The notes beneath the pieces were generated by a model. It was not told the DNA's origin. It worked only from the letters and a program-made list of their open reading frames with translations, and made no database searches. Of a stretch of 64,000 nt of DNA, positions 21,051 to 31,895 are shown in pieces. This stretch comes from Callorhinus ursinus (lineage: Eukaryota > Chordata > Mammalia > Carnivora > Otariidae), in assembly GCF_003265705.1 (NCBI RefSeq), contig NW_020313278.1, positions 486,489 to 550,488 of the forward strand. The letters are read 5' to 3'. Made by a program: the position numbers and the translations under genes. Every line of letters begins with the position of its first letter. The first letter of the stretch is position 1.

Positions 21051-21275
21051 GGGGCGCCTGGGTGGCCCAGTCAGTTGAGCATCCCACTCTTGGTTTTGGC
21101 TCAGGTCATGATCTCATGGGTGGTGGGATCAAGCCCCGCACTGGGCCCCACTCTCAGCGGGGAGTCTGCTTGAGATTCTCGTTCTCTGTCCCTCCATGCC
21201 CCCTGCTCATGCTCTCTCTCCTTCTCTCAAATAAATAAATAAATCCTTAAAAAATAAATAAAATAAAATAAAAAG
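21051..21275 (+). mobile_element. Can-SINE
   Basis: Head 'ggggcgcctgggtggcccag', 'ttttggctcaggtcatgatc', 'gggatcaagccccgcactgg', TC-rich body and a long (AAATA)n tail with ATAAAATAAAATAAAA. It lies only 45 bp after an opposing SINE remnant. Confidence 0.95.
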
Positions 21276-22015
21276 TTGAGAAGAAATAGGTGGAATTCAC
21301 ATCAATGCATTTTAACCCAATATATCTGAAATCTATTATTTCAACACATAACCAGTATTTTCAAAATGACTAATGAAAGAAGTTACGTTCTTTTTCGTAC
21401 TAAGCCTTCGAAATGTGGGGTGTGTTTTCTACTTACAGAACATCTCAATTCAGATGCTACATTTTCCCTGGAAATAGTTGATCTGTAATTAGCTTTGATA
21501 AAATTTACAGTTCATAGACTGACAAGTTGTGGTAAGCATTCGTACCAGTTTTTTCAATAAGTGAATCAAGTCACAGTTTTTAAAGTTAAGTAAAACTAAA
21601 GATTCCGTTCCTCAAGCTCATGGGCCACAGTTTACACGGTGAAGAGGCACATGTGGCTGGTGGCTGGTGGCTGCTGTTTGGACAAAGCAGAACCAGACTG
21701 TAAACCTCACATAAGCAGGGACCCATTTGTCTTTTTCACGCAGCAGAAAGCATGTTATATAGAAGGTGTTTAATAAAAGTTTGAGTAAGGGGTGGTGGGA
21801 GAAGTAGACAGATTCAAACTGACCTATCATAACTTCGCTTGTTAATCTTCTTTTCATTATAGCCAACTCCAGTTGGTATACTAAAAAAGAGAAACCCCAA
21901 GAAGACTAATGAACTAGTATTCATGGATCTTCTGCTCTGACCTCTGCCAGACTTCTCACTTGGATGGTTGTTCTCAATTCCAAACCCAATTCTGTCCTCC
22001 ACCACTTGCTCGCTA
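21276..22015. other. Unassigned AT-rich sequence
   Basis: No repeat consensus recognised. ORFs of 69 and 82 codons on the minus strand overlap one another in different frames and lack domains. Confidence 0.35.
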
Positions 22016-22019
22016 CAAA

Positions 22020-22140
22020 GCACTCTCAGCCTTGCAAAGGCTGGGGATGGTGACTACTCCATCCTCAGAGAGTTAATATGGGGACGGACATAAATCCCCC
22101 ACACCGAGCCTGGCACATGGCAGATACTCAATACCTCATG
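22020..22140 (+). mobile_element. MIR 3' end
   Basis: 'gagcctggcacatggcagat' followed by 'actcaatacc' is the MIR 3' end in sense. The upstream part is too diverged to delimit. Confidence 0.45.
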
Positions 22141-22357
22141 GCTCCCTCCCTCTCCTCCCAAGGCAATGCCGGGGATCGACAAGCTCGACCTAAAAGGAGA
22201 TGAACTCTGACAACGAAGGGCCTCGTGAAATCAGAAGACTCTGCTGTGGTCACTAACGTCCCTGTGGCTTCTGACAATGACATTTGGGGCAAAAATTTAC
22301 ATAACTTCCATCAGCTCAAAACTGAACTGGGTGAATTCCCATACTTAAAGTAGCTCC

Positions 22358-22533
22358 AGGGGATCCTGGGTGGCTCAGTTAGGCATCTGATCCCAGGATC
22401 CTGGGATCAAGCCCTGTGTCATCGGGCTCCCCACTCAGTGGAGAGTCTGCTTCTCCCTCTGCCCCTCCCCCAGCTCATGTGCTCGCTCACTCTCTCTCAA
22501 ATAAATAAAATCTAAAAAAAAAAAAAGAAGAAG
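22358..22533 (+). mobile_element. Can-SINE with internal deletion
   Basis: Target duplication AAAGTAGCTCC at 22347-22357 and 22534-22544 is perfect. The A box ('tggctcagttaggcatc') runs almost directly into 'tgatcccaggatcctgggat', so about 30 bp between the A box and the 'gtcatgatc' segment is missing compared with the other copies. Confidence 0.95.
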
Positions 22534-22544
22534 AAAGTAGCTCC

Positions 22545-22835
22545 TAGACAGAGAGAAAAACAAGCCTACACTTGCTTCAATTTTATCTCTTTAGACCCTC
22601 CATCTTTCTCTTCCATTAGCTCTCCCCAAAGAGCCTTTCTTAAACTTTTTTTTTCCCTAATCATCAGCCCCCATGAAATTTTAATACCACAGATACACTG
22701 CATATCTGTGTATCCGCCATATGCCTGTGTGTGCTTTATACATTGAAAGAATGATTTTTTTTTTGACACCCAAGGTCCAATTTTTGCCCTACTGGATGCT
22801 GAATCACCCCCCCCCCCATTAAGAATGAATGACTT
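22545..22835. other. Unassigned sequence with poly(C)
   Basis: T-rich and C-rich runs (C13 at about 22806-22818). No further feature. Confidence 0.4.
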
Positions 22836-22839
22836 AAAT

Positions 22840-23045
22840 TCGTGGTTCTCAGCAGGGAGGGTTGATCCTCATTCCCCTGTTGGGGGACATTTGGCAACAT
22901 CTGGAGACATTTTTGGCTGTTACAACTGGAAGGGTGGGGTAGGGGCCCCAGGGATGCTGTGAAACATCCTATCATGTGCAGGGCAGCCCGGTGATCACAG
23001 TGATCTGGACTCAAACGCTCATAGCATGGCAGTTGCAAAACCCAA
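22840..23045 (+). mobile_element. MER20 (hAT-Charlie DNA transposon)
   Basis: 'cgtggttctcagcagggagg', 'gggggacatttggcaacatc', 'tggagacatttttggctgtt' and 'gggatgctgtgaaacatcct' follow MER20 in order. Non-coding. The 186-codon minus-strand ORF across it is an artefact of this repeat and flanking GC-rich DNA. Confidence 0.85.
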
Positions 23046-24409
23046 CTTAAGGCCAATTCCTTCTTCATTTTTTTGATGTTGAATGATAACCCCAAACACC
23101 TGAGTCCTCCAGCCACAGACACACAGCATAAACAGGGAGACTGTGGGAAGGACAGGCCCAGCCTGTGGCTAGCTGTGCCCAATGGAGGCATGCAGCTCAG
23201 GGACTGGACACACAATGGCCATCCTTCCCATGATCCTGCCCTGAAATAAAATGGAGGTGGGGGTACCAACGTCCCAGACTCCTCTCTCACATCCAAGCCC
23301 CCTGTCGCAGCTCAGCCCGGAGCAGGTCCGTTTGACAAGGATCAGCTTCTTGTCACACCCTGAAAGGTTTCCAAGCCTCCCCAAGACGGAGGTGTCCTCT
23401 GAAGAGGAAACAGCCCAGCCCCAGCCAGCAAGATGCAAACATTGGGCTCCTTCCTACAGCGCAGCCTGACCTGGCACAGGTGGGCAGCTTGGTAGAAGGG
23501 GGAACGGCGTTGATTTCTGACGACTGTCAAGTGCAAGCTACTTTGGGCTGAGTTGTGGGGAACTGGAGATCTATAAACCTTTTTATGTGCAGGGAGAAAG
23601 GAGCCAGCATTCCTGGTGAGCTTCCCAGATGACAGGAGACAAGTAGAGGCTGAGTGACAGTTGGGCAAGGAGCAAGTTTTCCTTTTAATAACAGGCTTAT
23701 AAAGCTACTTTAAAAAATAAATTAAAGCTAGAAAAATATCCTCGGATGGACTGCCAGAAGGGAAGGGGGTTGGGTCAGGCCGGTCAGCCCGGCTGTGACA
23801 TTGCAGGGTCAGCCTGTGCAGAGATCAGTTGGATGTCCAGAGGTGGCGAAGCACCCCCCAGGGCAAGCTGCTCTTGCATTTGGTCCCTGTAACTGACAGG
23901 GTAGCCCAAAGCCTCGGGAGCACCCTGAAGAGCCCATCCATAGGCCCTGAGTCTTTGGTCTGGGGGAGGGTGCCTCTGAGTTCATGCTTCCTTCTTCAAC
24001 CAGGCCCCAGAAAGGGAGCCCTGTAAATCACTGTGACAACCCCCTCCCTCCTCCTGAGCCCTGACACCCCCCCTGGGACTCCTCGCTAAGCCAGAGCGAG
24101 AGCCTGGCACCAGACAGACAGATGCTCCGGCCATTTTTCTGGCCTTTTCTCTGCTCTCTCTCTTCCCCAGCCACTCTCTGTTCTTTAGGATTCTTTTCCT
24201 CCTTCCCTCTCTTCTTTCTTTCCTCTGTCTCAAAGGATTCCTACTGCTACCGTGTAGGGGTAAGGTTCTCCTCCTCTCTTCTGTGGACAGACAGGACCAG
24301 GCCACTGCCCCTGTGTAATCCTCAGTGGCTCCCGACGGAGGTCAGCCACGCCCCCAGCATGGAAGACAGTACAGCCCCACCCCGGCCAACTGTCCAGCCT
24401 CCCCCGATA
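23046..24409. other. GC-richer unassigned sequence
   Basis: Over 1.3 kb without a recognised repeat. ORFs of 72-108 codons occur on both strands but overlap each other and lack domains. A pyrimidine tract at 24120-24235 followed by AG and a GTAAGG 24 bp later looks like a tiny exon (see findings). 23670-23740 is an AT-rich patch with TTTTAATAAC and AATTAAAGC motifs. Confidence 0.4.
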
Positions 24410-25048
24410 CCTCCCTGCGCACACGCACACATCTACACAACATGCATGCCTACACATCACATGCATGCACACGCATGTACATATGACACGCACCGCACAT
24501 ACCACACACAGGTGTGCGTACAACACACACAACACATGCACACCACACGTGTGCACACAAGACACACACATACAACACACATGCACATATGACACACCAC
24601 ACAGTGTGCGTACAACACACACAACACATGCACACCACACACACCACACATGTGCACACTACACACACACAACACATGCACATATGATACACACCACACA
24701 TACCAGAGATGTGCACACCACACACACCACACATGTGCACACAGCACACCACACAAACATACATGCACATATGACACACACCACACATACCAGAGATGTG
24801 CACACAACACACACACATGCACAGATGCACACATCACACCACACAACACATGCATACATGCAAATACACCGTACATGCACTCAACACAGATCTGCACACA
24901 ATACACATGCACACGCACCACATGTATGTGTACCGTGCACGTGTGCGTGCATACACGTGCACATATATGTGCATGTTTACACATAGCACACATGTGACCC
25001 TACACCCCACACACGCATGTGCACACACATGCACACACGCGCACACTG
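24410..25048 (+). repeat. CA-rich complex satellite-like tract
   Basis: About 640 bp of CACA, CACATGCACA and CACCACACA words. A sub-block containing 'atgcacatatga' recurs near 24580, 24676 and 24763, with a related 'atgtacatatgacacgc' near 24474, giving a higher-order period near 87-105 bp. Because the tract has no stops in several frames it yields spurious ORFs of 173 (plus) and 178 (minus) codons. Confidence 0.9.
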
Positions 25049-25174
25049 CCTTCTGCCATTCCCAGGCCTGACATATCATTCTAAGCCTCTACTCATCCTT
25101 ACAATAAGCTCACATCTAATAAATGGCTCCCTCTATGCTGGAAGCTTGGGGCTGACTGGCTCGCTGAGTTCTCA

Positions 25175-25300
25175 CACACACAATGAGCTTGACTCTGTCG
25201 TCATCCCCACTTTCCAGATGCAGAAAAGGATGTGTAAAGAGGTCACAGTGACCGTCAGAGATGCCATCATGCTAGAAATAAGCCCAGAGCCCAGGCACAT
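25175..25300 (-). mobile_element. MIR fragment, antisense
   Basis: 'tcgtcatccccactttccag', 'atgcagaaaaggatgtgtaa' and 'agaggtcacagtgaccgtca' match reverse MIR. Diverged. Confidence 0.5.
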
Positions 25301-25544
25301 CCCATGGCATCACCACAGTGACCCCACTGTCTTCACAGCTGCGTCTCTGGCCCGACTCCGTCTCTCCCTTGAAAACCCTCTTCCTCTAAGTGAAATAAGA
25401 CCATTTGCCCTTTCCCCGCATAAAGCCCATCCTGATGTGTGTGTGCCCTGAAACCATTTGCTTGTCTACGGTATTTAGTGAATCCCAACAACCATGATAG
25501 ACACTGGCAATAGAGTAGTGAAGAGAAACCAACTCCTAGAAGAA

Positions 25545-25640
25545 GTCCGATGAAGCCAGGCACCACATCTGTCTTGCTTCCTGTGTCCCTGTGGCCCAAG
25601 GCAGCGCTTGCTACAGAGCAGGTACTCAAAATCCACTTGA
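25545..25640 (+). mobile_element. L2 3' end fragment
   Basis: 'accacatctgtcttgcttcc', 'tgtgtccctgtggcccaagg' and 'gctacagagcaggtactcaa' follow the L2 3' UTR end. Confidence 0.5.
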
Positions 25641-25794
25641 CGACAGAAACGGAGGAACGACTGAGCAGGGACAGAGTCAGAGGGAGAGGCAGCATCGCCT
25701 TGCCGAGATTCCATCTGGAAAACAACCACAAGGATGTGTTCCCAGGGGAACCGCTCCGGAGCCACATCCACTACTTGTGCTGATGACGTCATGC

Positions 25795-26295
25795 ATTCAG
25801 TCAACATTCAATCATTGACTGGGCTCCTGCTCAGTGCAGTGCCCGGCTCCGGGTGCTAGAGTACGAGAAAGAACAAAATCCAGTCCCTGCCTGTAAGGGG
25901 CTTGGCTGGCAGGAGAGCAAAAGACAATCACAGAAGAGTGTCCGAAATCTGCTACAAGGGGGTAAACTACAGGGTGAGGGTTTGGAGAGCTGAGGGGTGG
26001 GATTCCTAATCCTACAAGAGGGGGCAGCGTCTACGGAAAGTGACATCAGAGCAGAGATGTGAAGTATGAGATGGAATTACCCGGATGTGCATGCACCTGG
26101 AAGGTTCTGGGACACGTGTTCTGGTTGGAGGTGTCAATATACACAGCGTGCAGAGGGGAGAGAGAGCAGAAAATGTTCCTTATGGCTCACATGTGCACTG
26201 AGCCTACGAGATCAATGGGCGCTGAGGCCAGAGAAAGAGTTCCTCTTGTGTCGTGTTAAAGAGCTTGGATTCTATCCAGAAGGTTTATTGATTCC
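25795..26295 (-). mobile_element. L2, antisense
   Basis: Begins with the reverse L2 3' end ('ttcaatcattgactgggctc', 'ccggctccgggtgctagagt', 'caaaatccagtccctgcctg') and continues into the reverse 3' UTR and ORF2 end ('agatcaatgggcgctgagg', 'gcttggattctatccagaag'). Ancient LINE remnant without coding capacity. Confidence 0.65.
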
Positions 26296-26940
26296 ATTCA
26301 TCTAATGTAAGAAAAAAAAAAGTAAATAAATAAAATGCTTCATGGACCTCTGGAAGGAATTTGATCCTCTGGAAGGAGAATAGGACTCCCAGTCGGCCAC
26401 GTACAGAAAGGTTATTCCACGTGGTAGGAGACAAAAACAAAAGACAGAAAGCATGGTGGCACCAGGGTGGCCCCTTCCCCATGTGTCTGCCGCCAGAAAG
26501 GTCCCTGGAATCCTCATGTCCAGCCTGGAGGCAGGGGGCATGGCTGATCAGAGATGGAGCTCACCTGCCTTGGAAGCCCCAATCCATCCACCTGCCCTTT
26601 CTGATATTTTATCACTTGTCACCTTTTCTTTTTTAATAAATTCCTATTTTTTAATTTCCTTTACTGGATTTTGTATTGTAAAACCAGCAAGTAGGGCAGG
26701 GAAAGGTGAGTAAGAGAAGGGGCAGCCAAGTGGCAGCCATGTCTCCTGTTTGCCACTGGTAGGAGCAATCAACACCAGAAATGCTTGGCCAACGCAAGAG
26801 CAGAGTTGGAAAACATGAGGTTAAGTATGGCCAAGTTATTGCCAGAGGCTCTGACACTCTTAGAAGCACGTTGAGGCTGGGCCGTCACTCTCCGAGGGAT
26901 ATTCTTCCCTCTCTCTCCTCCCCTGCACCTTTCAGAATTC
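26296..26940. other. Unassigned sequence
   Basis: A-rich run at about 26309-26333. ORFs up to 91 codons without domains. No repeat consensus recognised. Confidence 0.35.
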
Positions 26941-26944
26941 AAAA

Positions 26945-27002
26945 CAGTTATATTCAGATCAGATCACATTAATTGAGCACCCACTGCATGCCAAGTACGA
27001 GG
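26945..27002 (-). mobile_element. MIR fragment, antisense, short
   Basis: 'attaattgagcacccactgc' and 'atgccaagtacg' match the reverse MIR/L2 3' end wording. Too short to separate the two. Confidence 0.4.
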
Positions 27003-27214
27003 ACATCAGAGAAACGCATAACTAAACATCAAGTTCCACGACTATCTGGAAATTCGGTAGAGGGCCAGTGTATGGTTTGAACTCAGATACCGCCTTCACT
27101 CCACCCAACATAAAGACGTGCTCAGTGTTCTGTGAGAATACCAAAGGAGGTTTCAGTCATTCCATCCAGAAAGGACTGGAGAAGCTTTACAAGAAGAAAA
27201 CACTGAAGGTTACC

Positions 27215-27325
27215 CATAATAACGATCCCTACCATTTAACGAGCACCTATTATGAGTCTAATGCTGTACTAGGCTTTAATACATCATCTCATTTGTCCTC
27301 ACGGCAATCCTCCAGGATGATCTGT
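27215..27325 (-). mobile_element. MIR, antisense
   Basis: 'accatttaacgagcacctat', 'tatgagtctaatgctgtact' and 'tcatttgtcctcacggcaat' are ordered reverse MIR landmarks. Confidence 0.65.
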
Positions 27326-27835
27326 ATGTCAGACACTTGGTTACCTACCCAATGGCCACCCTCCTTCCTAAGAGAGCCGCCATCTTGTTCACCATCCGCC
27401 ATGCAGTCCTGTATGATTTGTCTTCTTCCCCAGCCCAAGTGGTGAGTCTTGATTTCCCTAACCCAATGGCAGCGGGTTCAAGCGTATGACTTGGCTCTGG
27501 CCATTGAACTACAGTGGAAAATCTGCTGCTACAAAGCTTCTGAGAAAGGTATGTATACTCATTCACCAAGACTGAAAGCATGGATGTTTTCTTTGCCGCC
27601 TCTGGGTGTTGTCATCCGCCCCTAACACCTAGATAAGCAGCATCTATCTGAAAGCGCGGTGGGATCCAGCCTAAGAAGGAAAGCCAGTATCTATAGATGT
27701 CTGAACCGAAAGACAGAAGGGGGCAGGGGAGACCCTGACTACTTAGTAACACTGAGCTGCTGAATTAACCACCTCCAGAACCACAATGCCCCGACTTGTG
27801 CGTAAGCTGCTTTTATATATGTTTTCCGTTACCTG
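27326..27835. repeat. Old LTR-like interspersed repeat, family not named
   Basis: 'gtgagtcttgatttccctaa', 'cccaatggcagcgggttcaa' and 'gacttggctctggccattga' resemble a widespread old mammalian repeat of LTR-like structure. A 125-codon ORF at 27068-27445 overlaps this and the MIR and is not a gene. Confidence 0.4.
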
Positions 27836-27837
27836 CA

Positions 27838-27980
27838 GCCAACAGCATCCTCCATGACACAGTGTCATTGGCCCCGCTTTATAGTTGAGCACACACAGAC
27901 TCAGAGACTAGTAAGTGTCAGAGCCCGGATTCAAACTCACGTTTTTTGGCTCCCAGTCTTGTGGTCCTTGCACCTTGACA
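27838..27980 (-). mobile_element. MIR, antisense
   Basis: 'gccccgctttatagttgagc', 'agactcagagactagtaagt', 'gtcagagcccggattcaaac' and 'ttgtggtccttgcacc' are reverse MIR in order. Confidence 0.65.
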
Positions 27981-28319
27981 CTGCAGAGGAGACCCAAGTT
28001 TGTAGGCAGAAAGAGGAGCAGGTGGGGGTTGAACAGTCCTGAAAATTAAAAGCGGGGACAGTGTGTGTAACGGGAGCCAGGGGGTTATGAAGGTGGATAC
28101 ATCCCCATCCCAGTGGCTCTGAAACACCAAGGCAGAGTGGCTTGCGTTGTGCCTCGAGGGCAGCACTAAGTACCCTGAGCTTCTCCTTCCTAGGGCCCGG
28201 GGGACACTGTTCCTCCTGTGCTGAGAGCTGTTGTCTCATCAGCAGGAAGGGTGACCCACGTACACATGTCTGTTTCAGACAATGAATTCTCTAGCACTCT
28301 ATATTCCAGGAGCTGGTAC

Positions 28320-28640
28320 CCAACATTCTTTGTGCGCCTGCAAAATGTTGCACGATCCGCCCCTTCTTCTACCACGGATCCAGCCCTCTCTCGTCACACC
28401 CCAGCCAGCCAGCCCTCTCTGCTACTCAAACACAGCAAGTGCATCCCAGGTTCCCTAAAATCTGCTTCCTTCCCATCCCTCAGGTGTCAGCTAAAATTCC
28501 ACCTGTCTAGAGAAGCTTCTCTTGAGATCCTACCCCCCGGCCCCACATAAGAAACCTGGAAAGACAGACAGACACAGACACCGTCTGACTTTGTCTTCTG
28601 TATCTGATACTGTGAGAAAATCCTGGATGCTCTAAGAATA
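28320..28640 (+). mobile_element. L2, sense, 3' region
   Basis: 'cattctttgtgcgcctgcaa', 'gctactcaaacacagcaagt', 'ccctcaggtgtcagctaaaa' and 'ttccacctgtctagagaagc' follow the end of L2 ORF2 and the 3' UTR. Decayed. Confidence 0.6.
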
Positions 28641-28885
28641 AACATCCTACATATTGGAAGTACCAAGTGCAGAATGCCATTTCCATGTAAATGACCCAGC
28701 TGAGCAAAGCACTGACTCACCCCAAGAAGCATCTACCTGGGGAAAAAAAAATGGTGTTTACAAGAACAATACCAGATGTTGGCCTCAGAATGCCCTGCCT
28801 CGACATTTGAAGGCTACCAAGGGAGATACAGGGACTTGAGGGCAAGCAAAGCAAAAGTAGCAGAACGGGGTTCATTTAGAAGTGA
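28641..28885. other. Unassigned sequence
   Basis: No feature recognised. Confidence 0.35.
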
Positions 28886-28889
28886 CTTT

Positions 28890-29130
28890 ACATATTAAGT
28901 TAATTCCCTGTGTAATTCAAGAGTCTGATGGGGGATGGGGGAATCACGGAAAGAACTGAGTCTTTTACAAGCGCAGGAGAGACAGCAAGACCCATAATTC
29001 CACCTACAAGTAATCGCAGTTGAAATTGGTCGTCTCTGATTTGAATAATCTTGATAGCATCGTTATTTTTAATTGTGATTAGTGGTCGTAATGTGCTAAT
29101 AAATAAGACTAGAGACAAGGTACAACCTTG
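28890..29130. promoter_or_regulatory. Candidate conserved noncoding element
   Basis: Repeat-free block with AAGTTAATTCC near 28898, TTTTTAATTGTGATTAGTGG near 29067 and GTGCTAATAAATAAG near 29093. ATTA cores are dense and no ORF is supported. Enhancer-like composition only. Confidence 0.3.
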
Positions 29131-29305
29131 CCTTGTCCCACAAATGATCTGGAATCAAGACTGCTTGAGGCCGGGAAGGCTCTGGATGGGAGGAACGACC
29201 CCGCCACCAGGACAGATGCTAAAAGACGATTTTCATGAGCTTTTGAGACAGAAGCCTTAGCGTAAATTTCCTCCGCTCCAAGGTCAATCAATTCCACCAT
29301 AGAAA

Positions 29306-29306
<1 letters not shown>

Positions 29307-29360
<54 letters not shown>

Positions 29361-29400
29361 CGCGAGGGGGCGAGGGGGCGAGGGAGCAAGAGAGAAAGGA
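29307..29400 (+). repeat. (AG)n microsatellite plus CGAGGGGG units
   Basis: About 24 AG repeats (29307-29354) followed by a GCGAGCGCGCGAGGGGG-type stretch and a purine tail. The 164-codon minus-strand ORF crossing it is a poly(Ser-Leu) artefact. Confidence 0.95.
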
Positions 29401-29637
29401 CAGCCCTGGGCTGGCTTTCCCTCAAGGCCACTCTTTGGTTGAAGAAAGTCACTCATGCATAGTGACCCACTGCAAGCTTCCCCTCTAGACATTTCGAAGA
29501 TCTTCTCAGTGGTAGGAAATTTTTGAGGTGGTGGTGAAGCCGGTAAGTAAGAGACCAACCCCAAAGCCAAAAAGGCAAGCAAGCCAAGATGCTGGCATGT
29601 CATGGGTCCCCAGGAAAACTCTGCCTGAGGAAGTGTG

Positions 29638-29993
29638 TAAGTTTCCTAGGGCCACCGTAACAAACTAACACAAGCGCTGCGCTTCACACAATGGAAATTT
29701 ACTCCTTCACGTTCTGGAACCCGGAAGTCTGAAATCAAGCGCGGCTCCCATCTCTGCCTCCCCTGTAGGCTGGCCAACCTCCCTCCAATTGAGTCCGCCC
29801 TCATGCGGCATTCTCCTCCAGTGGCTCCCTCTGGGTCTCTCCTCTTCTTATCAGGACCTCAGTCATAGTGGAGGGACAACTTTCATCTTAATGGCATCTG
29901 CCGACTCTATTTCCAAATAAGGTCACATTCACAGGTACCAGGGGGTCCCACCTCAATGCTCCTTTCAGAAAGGACACGATTCAACCCACAGAG
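29638..29993 (-). mobile_element. MLT1-type MaLR LTR, antisense
   Basis: 'gtttcctagggccaccgtaa', 'cctcttcttatcaggacctc', 'tccaaataaggtcacattca' and 'ggacacgattcaacccaca' mark a reverse MLT1-type LTR from end to end, with a GC-rich diverged middle. Confidence 0.75.
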
Positions 29994-30037
29994 GAGGTGA
30001 ATTGTTAGGGTGAGGGGAAAAAGACTGGTTGCAAAAA

Positions 30038-30079
30038 CGAAAGGAAGGAGGGAAGGCGGGAAGGAAGGGAGGGAGAGAG
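30038..30079 (+). repeat. GGAA-rich purine tract
   Basis: GGAA/GGGA units with interruptions, ending in GAGAGAG. Short GGAA arrays can bind ETS factors, but nothing here shows use. Confidence 0.85.
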
Positions 30080-30274
30080 ATATTGCAACATGGAAGGGAA
30101 CTTAATTTATATAAAATATGGTGGGCATTCACTACTTTTAGTGATACAGCTATTTCTACCCAATGGATCATCACTTCAATACAATTTCCTCAACTTGGTT
30201 GAGTCATATACGTCTCTGTCTACTTTGTACTGCCTTAAGACCCCAGGTCAGAGTCACCAGGGGGGTAAACAGCA

Positions 30275-30425
30275 GGAATGGGAGCTGGTTACCTTAGTTC
30301 AACCCCAACCAAGGCTCAGAGAGGTTCAGTGGTTAACCAAGGTCATGTTGCCATCACACGGCAGAGCCAAGATTTTAATCCAAAGACATGTTCTTTTCTT
30401 TACACTGCAAAGGTTACTCTAAATG
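30275..30425 (-). mobile_element. MIR, antisense
   Basis: 'aaggctcagagaggttcagt', 'ggttaaccaaggtcatgttg', 'cagagccaagattttaatcc' and 'ctttacactgc' are ordered reverse MIR landmarks. Confidence 0.7.
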
Positions 30426-30920
30426 TTTATTTCAGTGAATGAATGAGTGCCCAAAGGAAGCAACTATCAAGTTGCACATGACGTGACTTCCAGTTCTTCC
30501 TGGAAACGTTCTGGGCTCCGAGAAAACACAGGAAGACCATCTCCCTCACCCACACGGCCCAGTGCTCGGCGGAAAGGCAATCTCAGTGCTCGGAGCTAGG
30601 AGTCAGTCTCTTCAAACATCAAGCCATCTGACTGAAACAACCCTTTTGTCCTGCCTTCTCTTCCTCCAGACAGAGGCTGGGGTTCAGCCTTGCTCCAGAA
30701 TTCACCTACTCTGCCTCTCAACAATTGCCCGCTGCGCCTGGACTGCGGTAATAGTCTACTTCTTGGACCAGAGAAACCTAGATTGCGGTTGAGGGAAGAG
30801 ACTACTAATAACGGAGCTAACATGTGTAATAGGGCAGGCCCTCAAGAAGAAAGAATGCTGTGCATAGGACAAGTATTGGTATTGCTATTAGCTATATGAT
30901 CGCGACTTATTTGCCTGATG
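30426..30920. other. Unassigned sequence
   Basis: A short L2-like end ('agtgaatgaatgagtgccc') is at 30433. The rest is not recognised. ORFs of 69-76 codons lack domains. Confidence 0.35.
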
Positions 30921-31296
30921 GTATTCTTTTGCTAGAGCTGCTATAGTGAAGAGCCACAGATGGAGTGGCATAAACCACAGAAGATTCTTTTCTCACAGAT
31001 CTGTAGGCTGGAAGTCTGAGCTCAAGGTGTGGGCAGGGTTGGCTCCTTCTGAGGGCCATGAAGGAGGGATCTGTTCCAGACCTCCCTCCTTGGCTTGTAG
31101 AAGGCCATTTTCTCCCATCTTCCCTCCATGTCTGTATCAAAATTTCCTCTTATAAGGACACTAGTCGTCTTGCATCAGGGCCCACTCCAAGGACCTCATC
31201 TGAAGTGAATTACCTCTAAATGCGGTCACATTCTGACTCCTGGGGGTAAGAACTGCAACAACGAATTTGGGGCTAGGACACAATTCGTCCCCTCAC
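30921..31296 (-). mobile_element. MLT1-type MaLR LTR, antisense
   Basis: 'cttttgctagagctgctata', 'ggctggaagtctgagctcaa', 'ttggctccttctgagggcca', 'cttataaggacactagtcgt' and 'aggacacaattcgtcccctc' give a nearly complete reverse MLT1-type LTR. Confidence 0.78.
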
Positions 31297-31895
31297 ACTG
31301 AGGTTTCCACGTGCCACTTGGAGACCTGAGGCACAGTTTTAAAAATCAAGTTTTAAGAAACCAATTCCAGTGACTCAACCAACGTTAGTTTCATTCACTG
31401 TAAGCCCTGGGCTTATGCTCGGGCTTCCTGACATAAAACAAAGGGGTTTGACCCAGAGGATTGCCCGGGGAAGTAGAAAAGGCAGACCCCTGCTCTCACA
31501 CTACAGTTTGACCGTGAACTCTAAGTTCCCACCTCCGAGTATACGTTCAGAGTCAGGAGAAATGTGAAGGAATTCCGGCTGGGCTTCGAAGGATGGGTAA
31601 CATTTGGGCAAGCGGAGGGAGGAGGCAGGTATACCAGACAGGAGCAAGAACATAAAGGATGGGAGGTAGAAAGCTCATTTCTCCCTGCTCTGCCCGTATT
31701 CTCCACTCCCAGATTTGTCAAAGCAAATACAGTTTTGAGCACACCATGCAGACTCTCTGATCTGGAGCTCAGAGCCCAAGGAGACACAGGATATGGTGTC
31801 CCACTCTGAAGCCCCTCTTGGTCCTTCTGGAGTGTTTCCTAGTCCCTTGTGTCTGTGTCTGCCAATTATCATACTAAGCTAATGGAGGGGAGTTA
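31297..31895. other. Unassigned sequence
   Basis: ORFs of 65-88 codons on both strands overlap each other. No domains or repeat consensus recognised. Confidence 0.35.

Noticed and set aside
22736..23296. 186-codon minus-strand ORF
   Set aside because: It runs across a MER20 transposon and C runs, with no domain or splice context.
23251..23469. 72-codon ORF in GC-rich DNA as a possible exon
   Set aside because: Low-complexity Pro/Ser-rich translation without convincing splice sites on both sides.
24457..24993. Overlapping ORFs of 173-178 codons on both strands in the CA-rich tract
   Set aside because: They consist only of His/Thr or Cys/Val repeats from the CA/TG composition. Periodic sequence without stops explains them.
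29109..29603. 164-codon minus-strand ORF
   Set aside because: A long Ser-Leu run translated from the (AG)n microsatellite dominates it.
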